This document shows positions 12,191 through 26,153 of a stretch of 64,000 nucleotides of DNA, piece after piece. The stretch lies in contig JAFFJZ010000010.1 of NCBI GenBank assembly GCA_018340375.1, positions 1,178,001 through 1,242,000 of the forward strand, in the 5' to 3' direction. A program made the translations under genes and the position numbers. How positions within the stretch are numbered: position 1 is the stretch's first letter; each line of letters opens with the position of its first letter. Source of the stretch: Gonatopus flavifemur. Lineage: Eukaryota > Arthropoda > Insecta > Hymenoptera > Dryinidae. Below the pieces are notes generated by a model, which had not been told where the DNA came from, made no database searches, and worked only from the letters and a program-made list of their open reading frames with translations.

Positions 12191-12875
12191 TTATTCCAAT
12201 CATATACACAATTTTTATTATAATCTTTGCAACATTCCTTACATGTTATGATGTAATTCATTATGAAATTAGAATCATGTGTACAGTCCGTCACGAGGCA
12301 TTCAAAATTGGAATCCGTTGAATCTCAACTTGTTCAGTGATTTTTACCTGAAAAAACATACTCCAGTTATACAACAAAAAACTTAGCCAACCTTCCCAAT
12401 CAGCACCAGGGAGGATTATGGACAGGCTCAGAAGATGATTATCCAAAACAATCCCATTTGGAGGTTCTAAGCATGTTCACATCACATCTGAAACATCCTT
12501 GTGTCGCTTGAGTTCAATTTAAAAAACATCCACATTTTTTACATGACATTTTTTTCAATTCTTCAATTCCAATCGGATGGTTCTAACTTTTTATCGTCAA
12601 CTCCCTTTACCAATTTTCGCGTTTCGAACACGAGCCTGTAGTATATATAATCGTCATTGAATCGAGAAACGAGGGAGAGAAGTGAAAGATCTTGTCATCG
12701 TACTCTGTTTTTCTTGACTTGCGTTTGATGAAACGAATGACGAGAAATGAAAAGAAGAGAAAAACTGTAAGATGATCACGTGCCCCTGCGGAAAAATTAA
12801 ACACATTTTGGTCGTTTATATACAACAATTAGTACTGGTAACAAACCAGCTTCGATCGAAAAGGACAGATACAAA

Positions 12876-13040
12876 CCCATGTAGCACAGAATATTCTCAA
12901 AATATTCTCAAAACATACGTGAAATGTAATGATCGAGTCACGATAAGCGTAGAAGATTCGTAAATATTCATAGCAGATTCTTAGAAGATTTGAATGAGAC
13001 TGTTTCGAATATTCTAGGAACGTTCGTACAATATCCGTGC
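12876..13040. repeat. diverged CCCAAGTAGC-family fragment
   Basis: The left tip CCCATGTAGCACAGAATATT and the internal GAATGAGACTGTTTCGAATA resemble the elements at 47408-47634 and 10636-10961. The right tip is not recognisable. Confidence 0.5.
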
Positions 13041-14310
13041 AAAGTTTGTAGGGAGATTGATGAGCAGCGCATACGCAAGTATCATCATGATATGAATTCA
13101 TTAATGGTGGATAATGTTGTTGACAGGCTACAGACCCTTGGATAATAGCCTCGGTATTACCTTCGGTAAAGCCAATGAAATGAAGTTTTCAAATGAGACA
13201 TAATGTCAGATTTGATCTCGGCAAAAACAGAACACAGAAATAACGATTGAATGAGACTACCGCAAGATAACTTTAGATGGTCAACCTTTCTAAATGCGTA
13301 TATGCAATTTCAAGTGATTGATGTTACACGCTAACTCGTACATTTAGGGTAAATGCTCTACCCGACCAGAAATTCACAGCAGGCGCAGTAGTGCCCCAGT
13401 ACTGGCTAAGACTGGCATTTGTCTGGAGTGATAACACTTTTCTGTACTGGGAATTAGGTACTAATACTATTATTCGCAATCAATGCAGTGCCTGCGCTGG
13501 ATCAGTGCTTGGCCGACATCGAGGTCTTATCACTGGTTTATCAGTAGAGGGGTAGTACTGTATTTCTATGTATTCAGTACTGATTTCTCATCTGTTCGCC
13601 GAGTGTTGTGCATTTGTTGTCAATATTGGCATCATTCGAATTTTTCCGATTGGATATTCCCGTGTTAATAATATAAAATTCGTAGAACTCTATGATTACT
13701 TCTGATACATGAAATATCGATCAGAATGCATACGCAATGCAGGCATAGTAGAGAATATATCGATTACAAATGTTCAATATATCAACAGTTAAAAGACAGT
13801 AAAGGGAAGGTGATGAAGTTGAAGAGCTTTGTTGTATGTACAAAGAGTAATTTGTTCCCTCCACCCCGCTTTTTGAGGTCTCTTCATCCATCACGCCTTT
13901 GTCTTTTTTGCCGAGTTGCGGGTTCAAGCCGCAGGTAAGCGAGAAAACAAGTCGAGGTAATCCGAGCTTTGGAAACCCTGCTTTAAATCCTGGATTCTTC
14001 GCACCGAACATTGCACAATACGAAAGAAAAAGGCAAACAGGAAAAAAGACACCGTATCTATGTATTTGGTGTACTTATATCTACTCCGAGTATAAAAGAA
14101 TGTTTATATGGAAACAATTCTGAATTGGAGAACGATGTGAAATTGCTGTACTATGATTTATGCCTCTCGCGCGATAGACTAGAAAGATTGGTAGTATCTC
14201 TTCTCCATAGTTGATTTGTCATTGCTCTGTATTCCTAAACGAATAATATCCAAGCGAGTAGTGATGATTGGTTCAAGGGTGACTCAATGCAGCCAAAAAT
14301 TGGGCAATCT
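13041..14310. other. no gene seen
   Basis: A weak inverted similarity links GCAGGCGCAGTAGTGCCCCA near 13380 with TGCCTGCGCTGGATCAGTGC near 13490. The open frames (13721-14214, both strands) are chance-level. Confidence 0.4.
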
Positions 14311-14429
14311 TCTATATTCTGATGACGCAATTGTCAAATAACGAGGGCAGTTTAGGCGTCGCCAATCTCTCTTTCCAACACGCAACCAGCATTGGTGAAA
14401 GAATAGACCACGCTTTCATCACCAATTGG

Positions 14430-14645
14430 CTATTCGGAAACATATCTGAATAATTTGTTCTCGAAGATATTGAGTAATACGTGTTGACCAACTTCATTTG
14501 GAAGAGAGTTCCAGAATCTGATCCCAGAAATAAACAAAGAGTTAGCATAGGTGCTGTTAGCTATTTGCTGTAGAATAGTCTGACCATCAGTCTGTATCTC
14601 TAGTTGTGGGACCGGCACGGTGTGAAGAACAAAATTTGAAAACAT
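14430..14645 (-). pseudogene. non-LTR retrotransposon reverse-transcriptase C-terminal remnant
   Basis: The - strand frame contains YANSLFISGIRFWNSLPNEV, which resembles the tail of many insect non-LTR ORF2 proteins (a hydrophobic/aromatic run, then a WNSLP-type motif), followed by an ..IFENKLFRY-like end. No catalytic reverse-transcriptase motif is present. This short fragment precedes the mariner remnant on the other strand. A chance match is possible, but the WNSLPNEV context is distinctive. Confidence 0.45.
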
Positions 14646-14714
14646 GAGAGAGTGCAGGAGATGAACGCGTCATAAATAATTTATACAAGAGAACACCAGA
14701 AAAGTAATTTCTTC

Positions 14715-15459
14715 ATTTGAAGAAAACTGTTGCAGAATCACATCGAATGCTTGTTGAAACTTAGGGTGAACATGCCCTTGGTAAAACACAGTGTTTTGAG
14801 TAGTTCAACAAATGTTGAAGTAGTAATTTGATGTGAGAAACAAAGAACGTGGAAAATCACCGAAAAAGTTCGCAGACAACGAATTACAAGCCTTATTGGA
14901 TGAAAATAATACTCAAACTCAACAAGAACTCGCGGATCAACTGAATGTGACGCAGAAAGTCGTCTCCATTCCTTTGAAAGCCATGGGAAAGGTTCGGAAA
15001 GTGGGAGAATGGGTTCCGCATGAACTGAATCAAAAACAGCAAAAACATCAAAAAACTATTTGTGAAATGCTGTTCGATGGATACAAAAGAAAGTCATTTC
15101 TCCATCGAATTGTTACAGGTCATGAAAAATGGATAGATTTTGAGAATCCTAAGTGTCGGAAATCATGGGTGAATTCAGGCGAATCAACGACACTCACTGC
15201 AAGACCAAATCGTTTTGGAAAGGAGACGATGCTCTGTGTTTGGTGGAATCAGAAGGATGTAATCTACCATGAGCTGCTAAAACCTGGGCGAACGGTCAAC
15301 ACTGATCGCTGCCAACAGCAAATGATCGACTTAAATCGCACATTGCGTGGAAAACGTCCGGAATACGGAAAAAGGCAACAAAAAGTCATCCTGCTCCACG
15401 ATAATGCCCCATCACACACAGCAAAACGGGTCCGGGAAACGATCGAGGCGTCCAATTGA
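14715..15459 (+). pseudogene. mariner transposase, broken copy
   Basis: Coding similarity starts in the N-terminal helix-turn-helix region at about 14715, with three in-frame stops before 14833, then runs open for about 208 codons. Landmarks are ELADQLNVTQKVVSIPLKAM (second helix-turn-helix), WVPHELN, RKSFLHRIVTGHEKW, TMLCVWWNQKDVIYHELLKP and VILLHDNAPSHTAKRV. In DD34D transposases the GHEKW position is normally GDEKW, so the first catalytic Asp is replaced by His. The second (LLHDN) is kept. The frame ends after RETIEAS, before the YSPDLAPSD block that carries the third Asp. No inverted-repeat ends were found. The copy cannot encode an active enzyme. Confidence 0.9.
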
Positions 15460-18400
15460 TCAATCATACGTTTTGATTGAATAGACTGATCAATGCGAGG
15501 AAACAGAATTTACAGGAGTAGATAACCTGTTAAAAACTATTCAGTTTCAAATAAGTTACATCTGTTTCAAATTTTCTGTGTTTTTCGCGTACCTTGTTCT
15601 TGGGTTAATAATATCAAATTTCGTGGATTTCGTAAAAATTTCCCACGCTACCTCAATTTTTGACAGATTTCCAACACACATTTTGAAAGATATATCTTAA
15701 AACTATGAGTGCAGGAAAAATAACCCGTCATACGTAGAGGCGGTGAAATAATCCGTTCCTATGAGGTAAATAGAGGAGACGTTTAATTGAAAGCATATTT
15801 TCGTTAGCTTCATCGTTTTCAACCGTTTGCCATGCTAATCCATTCGTTGTATTTCACGCCGATTTAGTCGCAGCATTGAATGTCATTGATATGAACAATC
15901 TGTGCATCTGTGAAATTGATTGCGCCAATCATTCATAATTATTCATACATGCATAGAGGATGATCATATGTATTCCGCATAAATGCAAACGGGTATTTGT
16001 GTACATAGTGAAAAAAATGATATCGAACGTTGGGCGAATAGGATAACCGATTTCATAAATTTTCCAAAAAATCACCAAGAGAATATCGATTGCTCCAAAG
16101 CAATTGCGAATATCGCCACTTTCCAGTTGGATTTATAAAATCGTGCCATGCCAAGTTTGTATTTGTAATTGAAATTGCAAATAATTGTTACGAACGGGGA
16201 GAATTAATTATCCGTTCATTTCGATGCAACCGTATTAATAGTAGTATTCTGCAATACATATCGTATCGAATAATTATTATGCGAAATAATTAACATCGAT
16301 TTAAATGAATTTCGAAGATAATGAAAACTCTTGTCAGAAAATGAGTGAAGATATATATTGTAGAAGGAGAATTGAAAATTCCATTGCATCGGAACAAAAT
16401 TTAAAGAATGTTTTGTCGTTTGCAGTTCTGTAACGATGAATATTTCCATTCAATCGATGATTCTCATTGCCCCTAGCGGAAATGATTCTGGTCAACGTAT
16501 AGTTAATGCCAAGGCCCTTTCTAGTGACTAACTTCACTGCAAGCATCTGGAAAGGTGTCGGACAATCGATAAAATCATTTTATCTAAGGGCATTGTTATA
16601 GATTAGTAGAGACATGGAGAAAATTTTGTGTTTTTTCAACACACATCTCTGTCCGAAACAGTCAAATGTATTGAATGAACACAAAAATATTAAGTTGACG
16701 TTAAAAAACTATTGGTTTGACAATTATATAAGTAGTTTTTAACACAAACTCTGGGTGGACCGTTCTCTAGTATTGTACTCCTTTAATCCAAGATTTATAA
16801 ACAAAATTTATATATTTTTTCATATGAAGTCGCTTTTTCAGAAAGTTGCTCCTTGCAATTATTCTTCCAGTTTGATTTCTTGTGATCAATGATCGATTAA
16901 GATTTTTTTTACATTCTTCAGAGGAAAGAACAGAAATCCCTGATCATGTATCAATTTGAGATATCCCGATCATTCAAATCGTAGTCGTTCTACTTAGATG
17001 AGAAAAAAACATATCGTGATTCATGTCAACCACATGTCATGACTGTCGCGTCGATTAATTCCAACTGATTTGAATCACAATGAAAAACTTGAATGTCTCG
17101 TTTACGGAGTCCACCTTGAAAACAAACCTAGATTTGCAGTATAACTGCTCTCTAACCAATTAAGATGTGAATATACGAATCTTTTTTGTTCCCGAAACAA
17201 AATTTTTGCCCAGTTTTCCGCAGCCAACTCCAATCAGTCGTACGTTTTGACTTGAAATTATTCATATGATTTAATAGAGAACCGAATTAATAATGTTTCA
17301 AGACCACGTGAGTCATGAATAGAAAAGAGGAAATATAAATTTCATTAAAATTGAGTGCACACAACCAGGATAGCATGGTATCCTGTGTTTTATCGAATTC
17401 ACATGAAAAGGGATTTCTCAATAAAAGATTTGGTAGTTGCTGCGTAGAGAGAGATGCTCTTTGGAATCACTGGAAAAGATCGTTGATCATGTTCCGACAA
17501 AGAGTATCATTGGCATTGAATATCGACTTACATCGATCTTCAGTGATGTAATAGTTCTGTTGAACAATGGAATATCATTTACGCTCAAAGTACTCGTACA
17601 AAGCCCCTACCTGGCATGGATCCTATCAAGGAACTATCATCATTTACAACATCCAAAGTTGCAGTACCACTTGATACTTACTAACTGAATGCTGCGATGA
17701 AGATGCATTGCATCGAACGCGAGACGTTGAACAATAATATGTACAGAAGTATCTGGTAAAAGATTGTAATGAAACTATTGTATTATTTTTATAACATTTC
17801 TCTCTCGCTTCTTTTGGATACCATTATTAATCACTTGAGACTTTCAAATCTGTATTTGTCAGAACTGAAGATCGATCACGTTGTTACGGCAAGCGCTGAA
17901 CCAACGATTGATTCTTTCTTTTCTAATTTTTGACAAGTTATCAGAGGGAATGGCGTATAAGGCGCATGATTTATAAGAGACTCGTTCTCTTTCCTCGTTC
18001 TGTCTTTCACTGAAGTAGAACAGCTTATATTTGTTGCAAAAATTTCATGAATTAATTCACTACAATCACTATTCGATCACGTACAAAATAATACTAATAA
18101 TTATCTAAGAAAATTAAGCGCTTGCTGTCAAAAACGATATAAAAATTTAGCCAATTTTCGAATAGCTCACAATCCACTAAGGAAAAGGTTTATTTATAGT
18201 TGATAACAAACATATATTTGCTTATGGGGGAATGAATTCGAATAAGATAATCTGTTACTAAAAAAGTTGATAAAAAATATAAAATAAAAAAAAACGCGGA
18301 AAATGTACAGGAAATTTCGGACACCTGACGAGGAGAATCGAGCTTGCCTAACAATATCGGAATCCCTGAAACCTAACATGTAACCTACCTAACCAACCAT

Positions 18401-18842
18401 AGCGCTACCCCGACTGAAAATCTACCCCATGGACCAGATCAGGTCAACTTTGATCCAGCCCAGGTCCTGGGGAGGCAACCTCGTCAGGACCTGACAAGTC
18501 ATGTCACGCTTTACTAATATCAGGACCTTATGAGGCAAGACTAATAAGCATTTGATGCGAAATCCCATACCAAAACCTCCAGAATAAATTGAAATTAGGA
18601 TATGAATAGGAAATCCACCACCCAAAAATGTTGTATTTGGCATGGAAAGATCTAACTTGAAAGATACACAGTTGACGTTTGTTCAGAAATGTTTTCCTAA
18701 TTTAGAGAAAATTTATTTCACCAAGGAGTATACAATCTGAAAGTAAGACATTTTTGCATTCACTTTGTTGAACTTTATTTCATAAACATATATGTTCATA
18801 ATCCCAGGATAAGCTAACAAGGTCTTGATGAGATTACAGCCA
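15460..18842. other. 3.4 kb without genes
   Basis: Apart from a possible regulatory cluster at 15880-15950 and sequence at 18420-18640 resembling the dispersed family at 29280 and 35385, nothing is recognised. The frames at 17351-17688 show no motif. Confidence 0.4.
15880..15950. promoter_or_regulatory. possible regulatory element, near-palindromic TTGATTGCGCCAATCA
   Basis: TTGATTGCGCCAATCA is close to self-complementary and is followed at once by ATTCATAATTATTCAT. The combination looks like a composite factor site rather than random AT-rich DNA. Function is inferred from pattern only. Confidence 0.15.
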
Positions 18843-19088
18843 CACTGAAAAAACGTTTATTTCGGCAAAACAAAATTTTGGTTGAAATGAACGCAAAGAA
18901 ACTTTTTGGTTGGCTGAAATCAACTTCATTTAGGATAAACAAAATTTATTTGTCTGTATGAAAGCCTTAATTATTGTAAACCAAATTTTGTTCACCCCAA
19001 ATAAATTTTATTTCAGCCAACCAAAAAATTTCTTTGCGTTCATTTCAACCAAAATTTTGTTTGGCTCGAAGGAACTGTGTTTTCAGTG
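18843..19088. mobile_element. CACTGAAAA-tipped MITE, about 246 bp
   Basis: The left end CACTGAAAAAACG and the right end TTTTCAGTG are inverted. Long internal arms follow: CAAAATTTTGGTTGAAATGA and AACGCAAAGAAA on the left, mirrored by TTTCTTTGCGTT and TCATTTCAACCAAAATTTTG on the right. The 77-codon frame at 18958-19191 follows the right arm and is not a gene. Confidence 0.8.
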
Positions 19089-22017
19089 CACGTTCATGAG
19101 TTACACAAGTCTACCCCAGACCAATATACGGGTCGGTATAAATCGTTTCGCAGACATTTGTAATTCACGGGCAAATCAAGAGACGCGGTAGTGTCTTGAA
19201 GCCAAGTACATGGAAAACACACTGAAAAGAACCGTGTAAGTGAAAACATAGAAGTCGTGCGCTACCGTGTCTCTTGATTAGTCATACAAAAATGAATATT
19301 CTCATCGAAATTAGTCATTCGGTAGCTCGGATTTTCTGGAACAGACATAAAGGAATTTATTTCGAAACAAATCCTCAAATTACCAATGTCTGTCCGAACA
19401 TTGGTATTAAGAATTTTCACCCCTTCATCGTATCCGTGTTTGTAACTACGCTTCGAAACACATGTGTCTTTATCCCTCTGGTACTCCCTCTGTATAACTA
19501 TTCAGGGAGCATATATATATATATCTGCAACCATTGCATATTCGACAATATAAGTGCATTTGTATATATGTCGCGTTTATACGTATGAGTGTATGCACCC
19601 TGCTCATGGATCGGATCGTTGCCCACGGCATTCTCGGTTATGACGGATTACGCTCCCTCTGTATGAAGTCTCTCACTATTAGAACTATGTATACACGTTA
19701 ATATATCAGTGTGTACACATAGATGAACCCTGTCGATGTGTATGTAGGAAAGGATGGAGGATGGAAGCTTTCCAGGGCGAGAGGAGACGAAAACAGAGAC
19801 CGGAGTGAAATAACAAGCGAGAAAGAGAGTGAGGAAGGCGGTTAGCGGAACGAGAAAGGGAATGCACGACGAGGAAATGGTTGGAAGAGAGGGTGGGGAA
19901 GAGGAGATGGCGGATAAGAGAGGAGAGAGAAACAGAAAGGGTAGGAGTGAGATAAAAGAAAGAGAGAGAGAAGCGCGAGGGGGTGGTTGGAAAGTCGTTT
20001 CATTGAGAGGTGTTTCATATCGACCGCCGCCACTTGGCTCCGCCTATCACAAAATGCTGCCCCCATGCGCTCTTCTCTCTCTTTCTATTTTTCTCCGATC
20101 GTGTTTTCCTTTATCCAAACACCCAGAGACTAAACTCAAGCGACAAACTCGACCCAAACCGCTAACCCACGTGTGATAACAATGATTACATCCGGATGCA
20201 TCCTGTGAATGTAACGAACCAAATCTAGACTGAGCCCCTTCTCTTTTTTTACCATTCTCATATCCTCCCAGAACAGATGAATAAAGAGACGAACAATGAG
20301 AAAGGTAAATCGATTTGTCGTTGGGTCAGAACTCCCTCAGGGGTTCATTCGTTTCATAATTACCAGAATTCTGATCGGCTTAGAAAAGAATTGGAATTTT
20401 TCCTAGGGTTGATGCATCACGAAGAGGATTTCAGTAATGTTTTCATCAGCCAAGGAGCATTTTACACGTGGAAGGAGCATCAAAAGAGCCATCGTTGAGA
20501 GATATGTATAGAGTTTGTATCGTTTCTCCAATTTCAAATAAACGTGATTAAGTTTTACGTGAGACTGAAATCAACACTTGGTATCAAATTAAGTCAATTT
20601 TATCCCACCACATGATATATGAATACTTTAAATTTGCACAAGTGTGTATGTTGGTTCCTCCGAATTTTACTTGCACTCATAAACATAATGTACCTCCATT
20701 CTCTCTATCTTGTCATCATATGATACAAGTTTTCAGGGGAAACAGGATTTCACCGATAATTCATCCTCGAGTTAACCACCCCAACACCTTGTGATTTCGA
20801 TCTCACGCACTTAGATAAATATGAGTGATTCTGTCCGGCTCTCAAAAATAGTTGTGGAATTTCCTTCCTCGAGAATAAATGGTCAAAGTTTTTCCGCGGA
20901 AGGAAAACTTTCCACTATGATTTCTCTCACTTTTTAAAGCGTTCAACACTCGATAAGCAATATGGTCAAATGGAAACAAAATCCACTACTGATGTCAAGA
21001 AAAAATTCGCCATAATTTTTGCAATACATACACAAAGGAAAAATTGATGGATCAATTTCATTTTTCAGTTTCCTAGATTTCAATGGTTTGAAACTGGAGA
21101 ATTAAATCACGTTTCTGCCAGTCACTTGTATTCAAATTGAAAAATCAGTGTTTTTTTCTTGGAACATTTTAATGAGTGTGATTTAAGGTTAAATCCGTTC
21201 GTCCAGGGAATTTTATTGGAGTCACTCGTATCTGTTGGGAATAAATAAACTTCAACGATAAATTCATTGGCATTAAAAAACTCACGTCATTATTTGCGAT
21301 TTTTTGTACTTTTGGCAAAATATGCATTAGGTTTAAGAGTACGCGGAAGATAAGAGTACACAAGAGTGCAAGTTGATTGGATAAACAATGAGATATTGTT
21401 TGAAGCATTTTATTCAAAAACCGCGTATTCTTACACCATCTTACCCTACATTTGATGAAAAACATATGTTGTTGAAGTAGTTTGAATCGTTTTTGAAAAC
21501 GAAACGAAAATCTGATGAATTATCTTCTGGAATTAACTCATTGGAACTGGAAACATCCTTTAATCAATGCATTGAAAGATTCTCAGTCTTTAACAACTGA
21601 GTATCTCATTATTCGATCACTAATCGGTCTTAATAAACAATTGAAACTCCGAACATATAGAAACATTCAGGACTTCTGAAAGGATCCGAGGGAAGTTTAT
21701 ATTATAATCATTACATATATCCGATTATCAAGTGTCTAGTGGGTGCATGTACTGTAAGCAATTGGGAATGGTAGTTTGATTTGAAAATTTCATATCACTT
21801 TGTTCATGAGGATCGACAATGCCACGCCCATCCGGATATCGATTCGTTGACAGCGCGTTGCTTTTCACTCGCTCGTCAGATGTGGATACCAAATTCTCGG
21901 CAAAATCACAAAAAAGAAAAAACAGTATCATTATAAAAATGATATCATTGAACATATTCGAGCAACATCTTTTTTTCATAAAACTCAACACATATAAGAT
22001 GGATTCATCCTTTGAGG
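19089..22017. other. no gene; purine-rich tract at about 19745-19985
   Basis: A 240-bp G/A-rich stretch on the + strand (GAGAGAGA, GGAAG words) creates the 115-codon frame at 19829-20176. It is followed by a short GC-rich segment near 20020-20070. The rest is AT-rich with no recognised element. Confidence 0.45.
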
Positions 22018-22481
22018 GGCTTCGAGCACGGTGATGGTTTGAATGCGTGTGTACACATATACACAATATACGAAAATTTCAAGCGAGGAAAACTTTGCGC
22101 CAAACTTTTGTGCAAAATAGCAATGGATATGAAATTTCAAACATATTATACCATAGTGCTTACCTGGGATTGCGCCGTGAATACAAATTCAGCGATGAAA
22201 TCGCTGTTCATTCTCTGTAAAAAAATTCATAAACACGCGAGACGATTTGACATTTTACCGCCGCCATGTGTATTTTGGAAATATCGTGAGATGCAGCTGT
22301 TAAAGGTTGCGATTTGAAGTAAACATTTCTTCATTCCCATATTTAGAATGAAACTAAAATTCTGTTCCATGATCGTGGAATTTTTCAAAATTGTACGTTA
22401 TAAATTTCATATCCATTGGTATTTTGCACAAAAGCTTGGCGCAAAGTTTTCCTCGCTTGAAATTCACCGTGCTCGAGGCTT
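22018..22481. mobile_element. MITE with about 60-bp inverted arms
   Basis: The outer tips GCTTCGAGCACGGTG and CACCGTGCTCGAGGC are inverted. The main arms TTTCAAGCGAGGAAAACTTT and GCGCCAAACTTTTGTGCAAA at about 22077-22115 are mirrored at about 22428-22465, followed by GGATATGAAATTT and its complement. About 45 bp between the left tip and the left arm have no partner, suggesting a later small insertion. Confidence 0.75.
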
Positions 22482-25400
22482 CTTAAATTTTTTCTTCGAT
22501 TTTTTTAGCAGTCTGGAACGGATATATTTTAATTCAACTTGAATTTGCATTCATTACGTATTCGAGTGTTCAAAATCGCGTAATTTTGTCACAGATTTCA
22601 TCTTAGGTATAATAATTGCTAATTTTACATTTTTTTCAGTAACCGTTCATTCAGGACAGTCGATTGATACTTTTTATTACCTTTTTATTGAAAATAGCGC
22701 ACAAAACGTACGTGTACGCGTGTAGTGTAATAGTCATCACTCCTTTTCCATATCTTAAAAGGTATTCCTTGTCGACTTTTCAATTTTACGATATATGATT
22801 TTGCAGCCGCGTGTTATAAACCACCACAGTGGCGGATATGCTATATTTACAAGCGCAACGACATCAAAGGAAATCTCCTACACGTTGAATTTCTTGTATA
22901 CATACACGAATATCCCATGTTTCATACGTGTAAATAGACTGACAAGTCAAACGATGTGAGCAGGACGAAAATGAAATGCTTGTCAAAAGCAGAATACGCC
23001 GAGAGACGCGTATTAAGCGTGTATAATTCTACGTGCTCGAATAAATATGGAAATTCACGAGATTTTATGCATATATGTACTTATATCATATCAACGAGGA
23101 ATTACTTCCTTGACGAAACGTTTTTTTCATGCAGTAACAAGTACCTTCAATTATGTATGTAATCTTGGAATTGAATTGTACATTCTTCATCTCTTCCGAC
23201 AAAACAGTCTTTTTCATGTAACCTGATACATTCGTGAGATTTCAAATCTCGAATAACTCAATTAATATTGTTGAAATTTAATGCAATTCATTGCATGGAA
23301 GAAGATGTGTAGATGTGTATGATCTGTGAAACGTATGATGAGCTGACATGATTTTCTCTTGGGTGATAGCAAATAACATCGGTACACTGCATAAAGTGAT
23401 AGAGAGAAAATGAAGAGTACGGAGTAGAATTACAGAGCGAAGAATCCGATGATACAAACCAGAAGACTCGGTACGATATAATGGTACAGTACTCGAATAA
23501 TGTAATATTGTATTGCAATGTTCGAAGTTTACCTATGTAACGTATCATAATGAAGTGAACGTTCCACAACCCGTATGAATCGTTGCTGCAGTAGCAACAG
23601 CAGGGGGTATCAACTTCTCAGTGACTCATTTAGTCAGCGTAGTAGTTTCTAAATATAGTGTATGTGTTGCTGCATAGCGTATTCCTGGAGCTACATACAA
23701 TACATGGTCGTGTCTACGTGTACATTTGTACGCCAGATACAAGTGCTTATCAAAGTGACACAGGAAAATTTTTTCCTTGTGCTTGAGTCATGGTTAAAAC
23801 CAAGTAGACATTTCCATCCTCCGCGGAGACGACAGTTCCATTTATTCTTCATCAATGCATATGACTTTGATAACTTTCGTTCTTTGAACAAGTTTTGGAA
23901 TTGACAGTTAGAATCATGAAGAGGGGGAAGCTCATTCTAAAACTTGATTACCAATAATTAAACCGTCAACAGTTTACTCTCAAAGATTAGAAAAATTATT
24001 CGGAGAATAGGTTTATTTTTTATTGTATGAAAAATAAAATTCCAAGAGATGCACAGATCCATGTGAAAATGGAAATACAGGGCGGAACTGATTTATTCGC
24101 GATCATAGAGCCAATTGAATTGACAGGGACTACTATTTAGCAGTCGAAATGATGAAACCATTCAACGTAAGAAATTTCATCAATATTCAGCTATACAAAA
24201 AAAGGCGTACGCAAGATAGACCCAGCACAAAAGATGACACGTTAGGCTTATGATAGGACCCGTACAACACATAATGTGTGAAACATATGTTCGGCATAAT
24301 CTCATGGATAATGAACTATTCTAAATAATACTAAAATTACGCTATGAAACTCCACCTATTGGTGATATATTTGTACCACGTGTCTAGAGCTGCCAACTGT
24401 GAAAGATCAATCAAAGAATAAATTTTTCGGGATTTTGTTAAAAAAAAAAATCGGAATTGTCAAGAAAAAATGTTTTAATCATATCCCAGATAGCAAAACG
24501 TGCCACTGGAACGTTTATAGAAAGTTTATAAACCGTAGAGGAGGTTTTCCCAGAGACACATTTTGCTGTTCGAGGATAATCTTCCTTGGGAAAAGGAAAT
24601 GATAGAAAACCTATTAGAAGCGTCAAAAACTGCATAGATGAGGATTCAGAGTTCATGACGTGTGTCACAAAATAAACCCAGTTGACGGTACTGAATCATT
24701 TTATCTAGACTGTCTATCTGTTGACACCAGGGCTGGGTTGAGGACAGGGCTTTAGAGGCTGCAGCTTCGGGGCCTCCACATAATAGGGGCCCCACAATCT
24801 GGAATTTCGTACTTTTTCAATATAGTTTCGATACAAGTTATATATAATATCGAGGAAGTTGATCCAACAGTAAATTTAGTCCTAGTTGCAACCAATATTT
24901 CTTCAAATAATTGCTGCCACTCGAGAAATAGAATATAAATAGCAAATCTTATTTTTATCGATGGCAAGTAAAACCTTATCAGTGCTGGGCTTTTTGACGA
25001 CTAGTAATTTCCACATGAGAATAAACGAATATGAAGTTTTCGCAAATTGATGGTCATACATGATTGGATATTACATTTTGAAGAGTACACATTGGAATTG
25101 GCGTTGGATACGTGCCAATTAAACAATTCCACTCACTTTGTTGATGATTAAATAATTGATGAGTATTTTAAATCAAATTTAACTAGTTCGGAATTTTGTA
25201 ATATCGAAATTGCAGTAGATTCGTTACAACAATGATATATAACTGCGCCTTATTACTTTCATACCGTACACTGTTTAGATCAACAACAATGCACAAAATT
25301 TGAAAGTTTTTGCATAAATTGTATATTTGTGTACTTAATGTACAAGCATGAAACAACGTTCACAAACAAATTGCTTTTTAATTCTCAGAAAAGAATTAAT

Positions 25401-25851
25401 GATTTTGGAACGAAAATTCATTTGGAATTCACCCTTCTACGCAAGGAAGACAAAATATTGATAATAATCGATTACAATAGTACGTTGTATGATGTACAAT
25501 CATCTAGATACGAAGACAGTAATTTATTTGCAATACATTATCTGATTATAATCCTATCGACATTTCGTACGATAAAATTGATGCATTGAAACACTCTAGT
25601 ATCGACACATGTGAGAATATAAATTACACACAAACGTCTTAAAAAGTGCACCGCGTCACGTGCGTACGGATGCATAATCGCGGTATGCTTGGTCAAAGAA
25701 GGGCTTGGTCTACACAGGGATTTAAGCGATAGCCTCTCGATAAAATGCAGACCACGCCAAGCTCTCCCTGGTCGTCGAGACTATCTCGATCAATCTGCCA
25801 ACCTTTTCTTCTCTCTTGCTCTTTCGTCTTTTTCCCTCCTTTTCTTCTCCA
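22482..25851. other. 3.4 kb without genes
   Basis: A short imperfect inverted pair at about 24484-24575 (CCCAGATAGCAAAACGTG and CACATTTTGCTGTTCG) could be a decayed element. The frames here are all under 100 codons and without recognised motifs. A pyrimidine-rich tract lies at about 25795-25850. Confidence 0.45.
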
Positions 25852-26153
25852 CACGGCAAGAAATTTGGAGATATTAAATCAACAAACTTCACATGATTTT
25901 GCATCTCGCAACTGACGTGAAGCAAAATCAACCGACTGGTGATTTTCTATCACGAACTGTATGCTTTTCGAGCACCGAACTGCTTGATTTTAAATCTCCA
26001 ACTTCCCGGTGAAATAATACCACGGGATTCAAGATTTATGCTCTCCGATGTTGTGATGTTTTTTCACGCCATTCGAGATACAAAATCATCTAATTTCGAG
26101 ATGAAAAATTACACGAAGTTCGGTGATTTAATATCTCCGAATTTCCCTCCGTG
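25852..26153. mobile_element. CACGG-tipped MITE, 302 bp, about 70-bp inverted arms
   Basis: CACGGCAAGAAATTTGGAGA on the left and the inverse of the right end (CACGGAGGGAAATTCGGAGA) begin arms that both continue with ATATTAAATCA and AACTTC. CA flanks both tips. The 143-codon frame at 25939-26370 runs through the element into C/T-rich DNA and is not convincing as a gene. Confidence 0.75.

Noticed and set aside
18843..19088. Gene in the 77-codon frame 18958-19191
   Set aside because: The frame is the right arm of a long inverted repeat.
19829..20176. 115-codon + strand frame rich in Arg, Glu and Gly
   Set aside because: It derives from a GA-rich tract, and the complementary strand is equally open.
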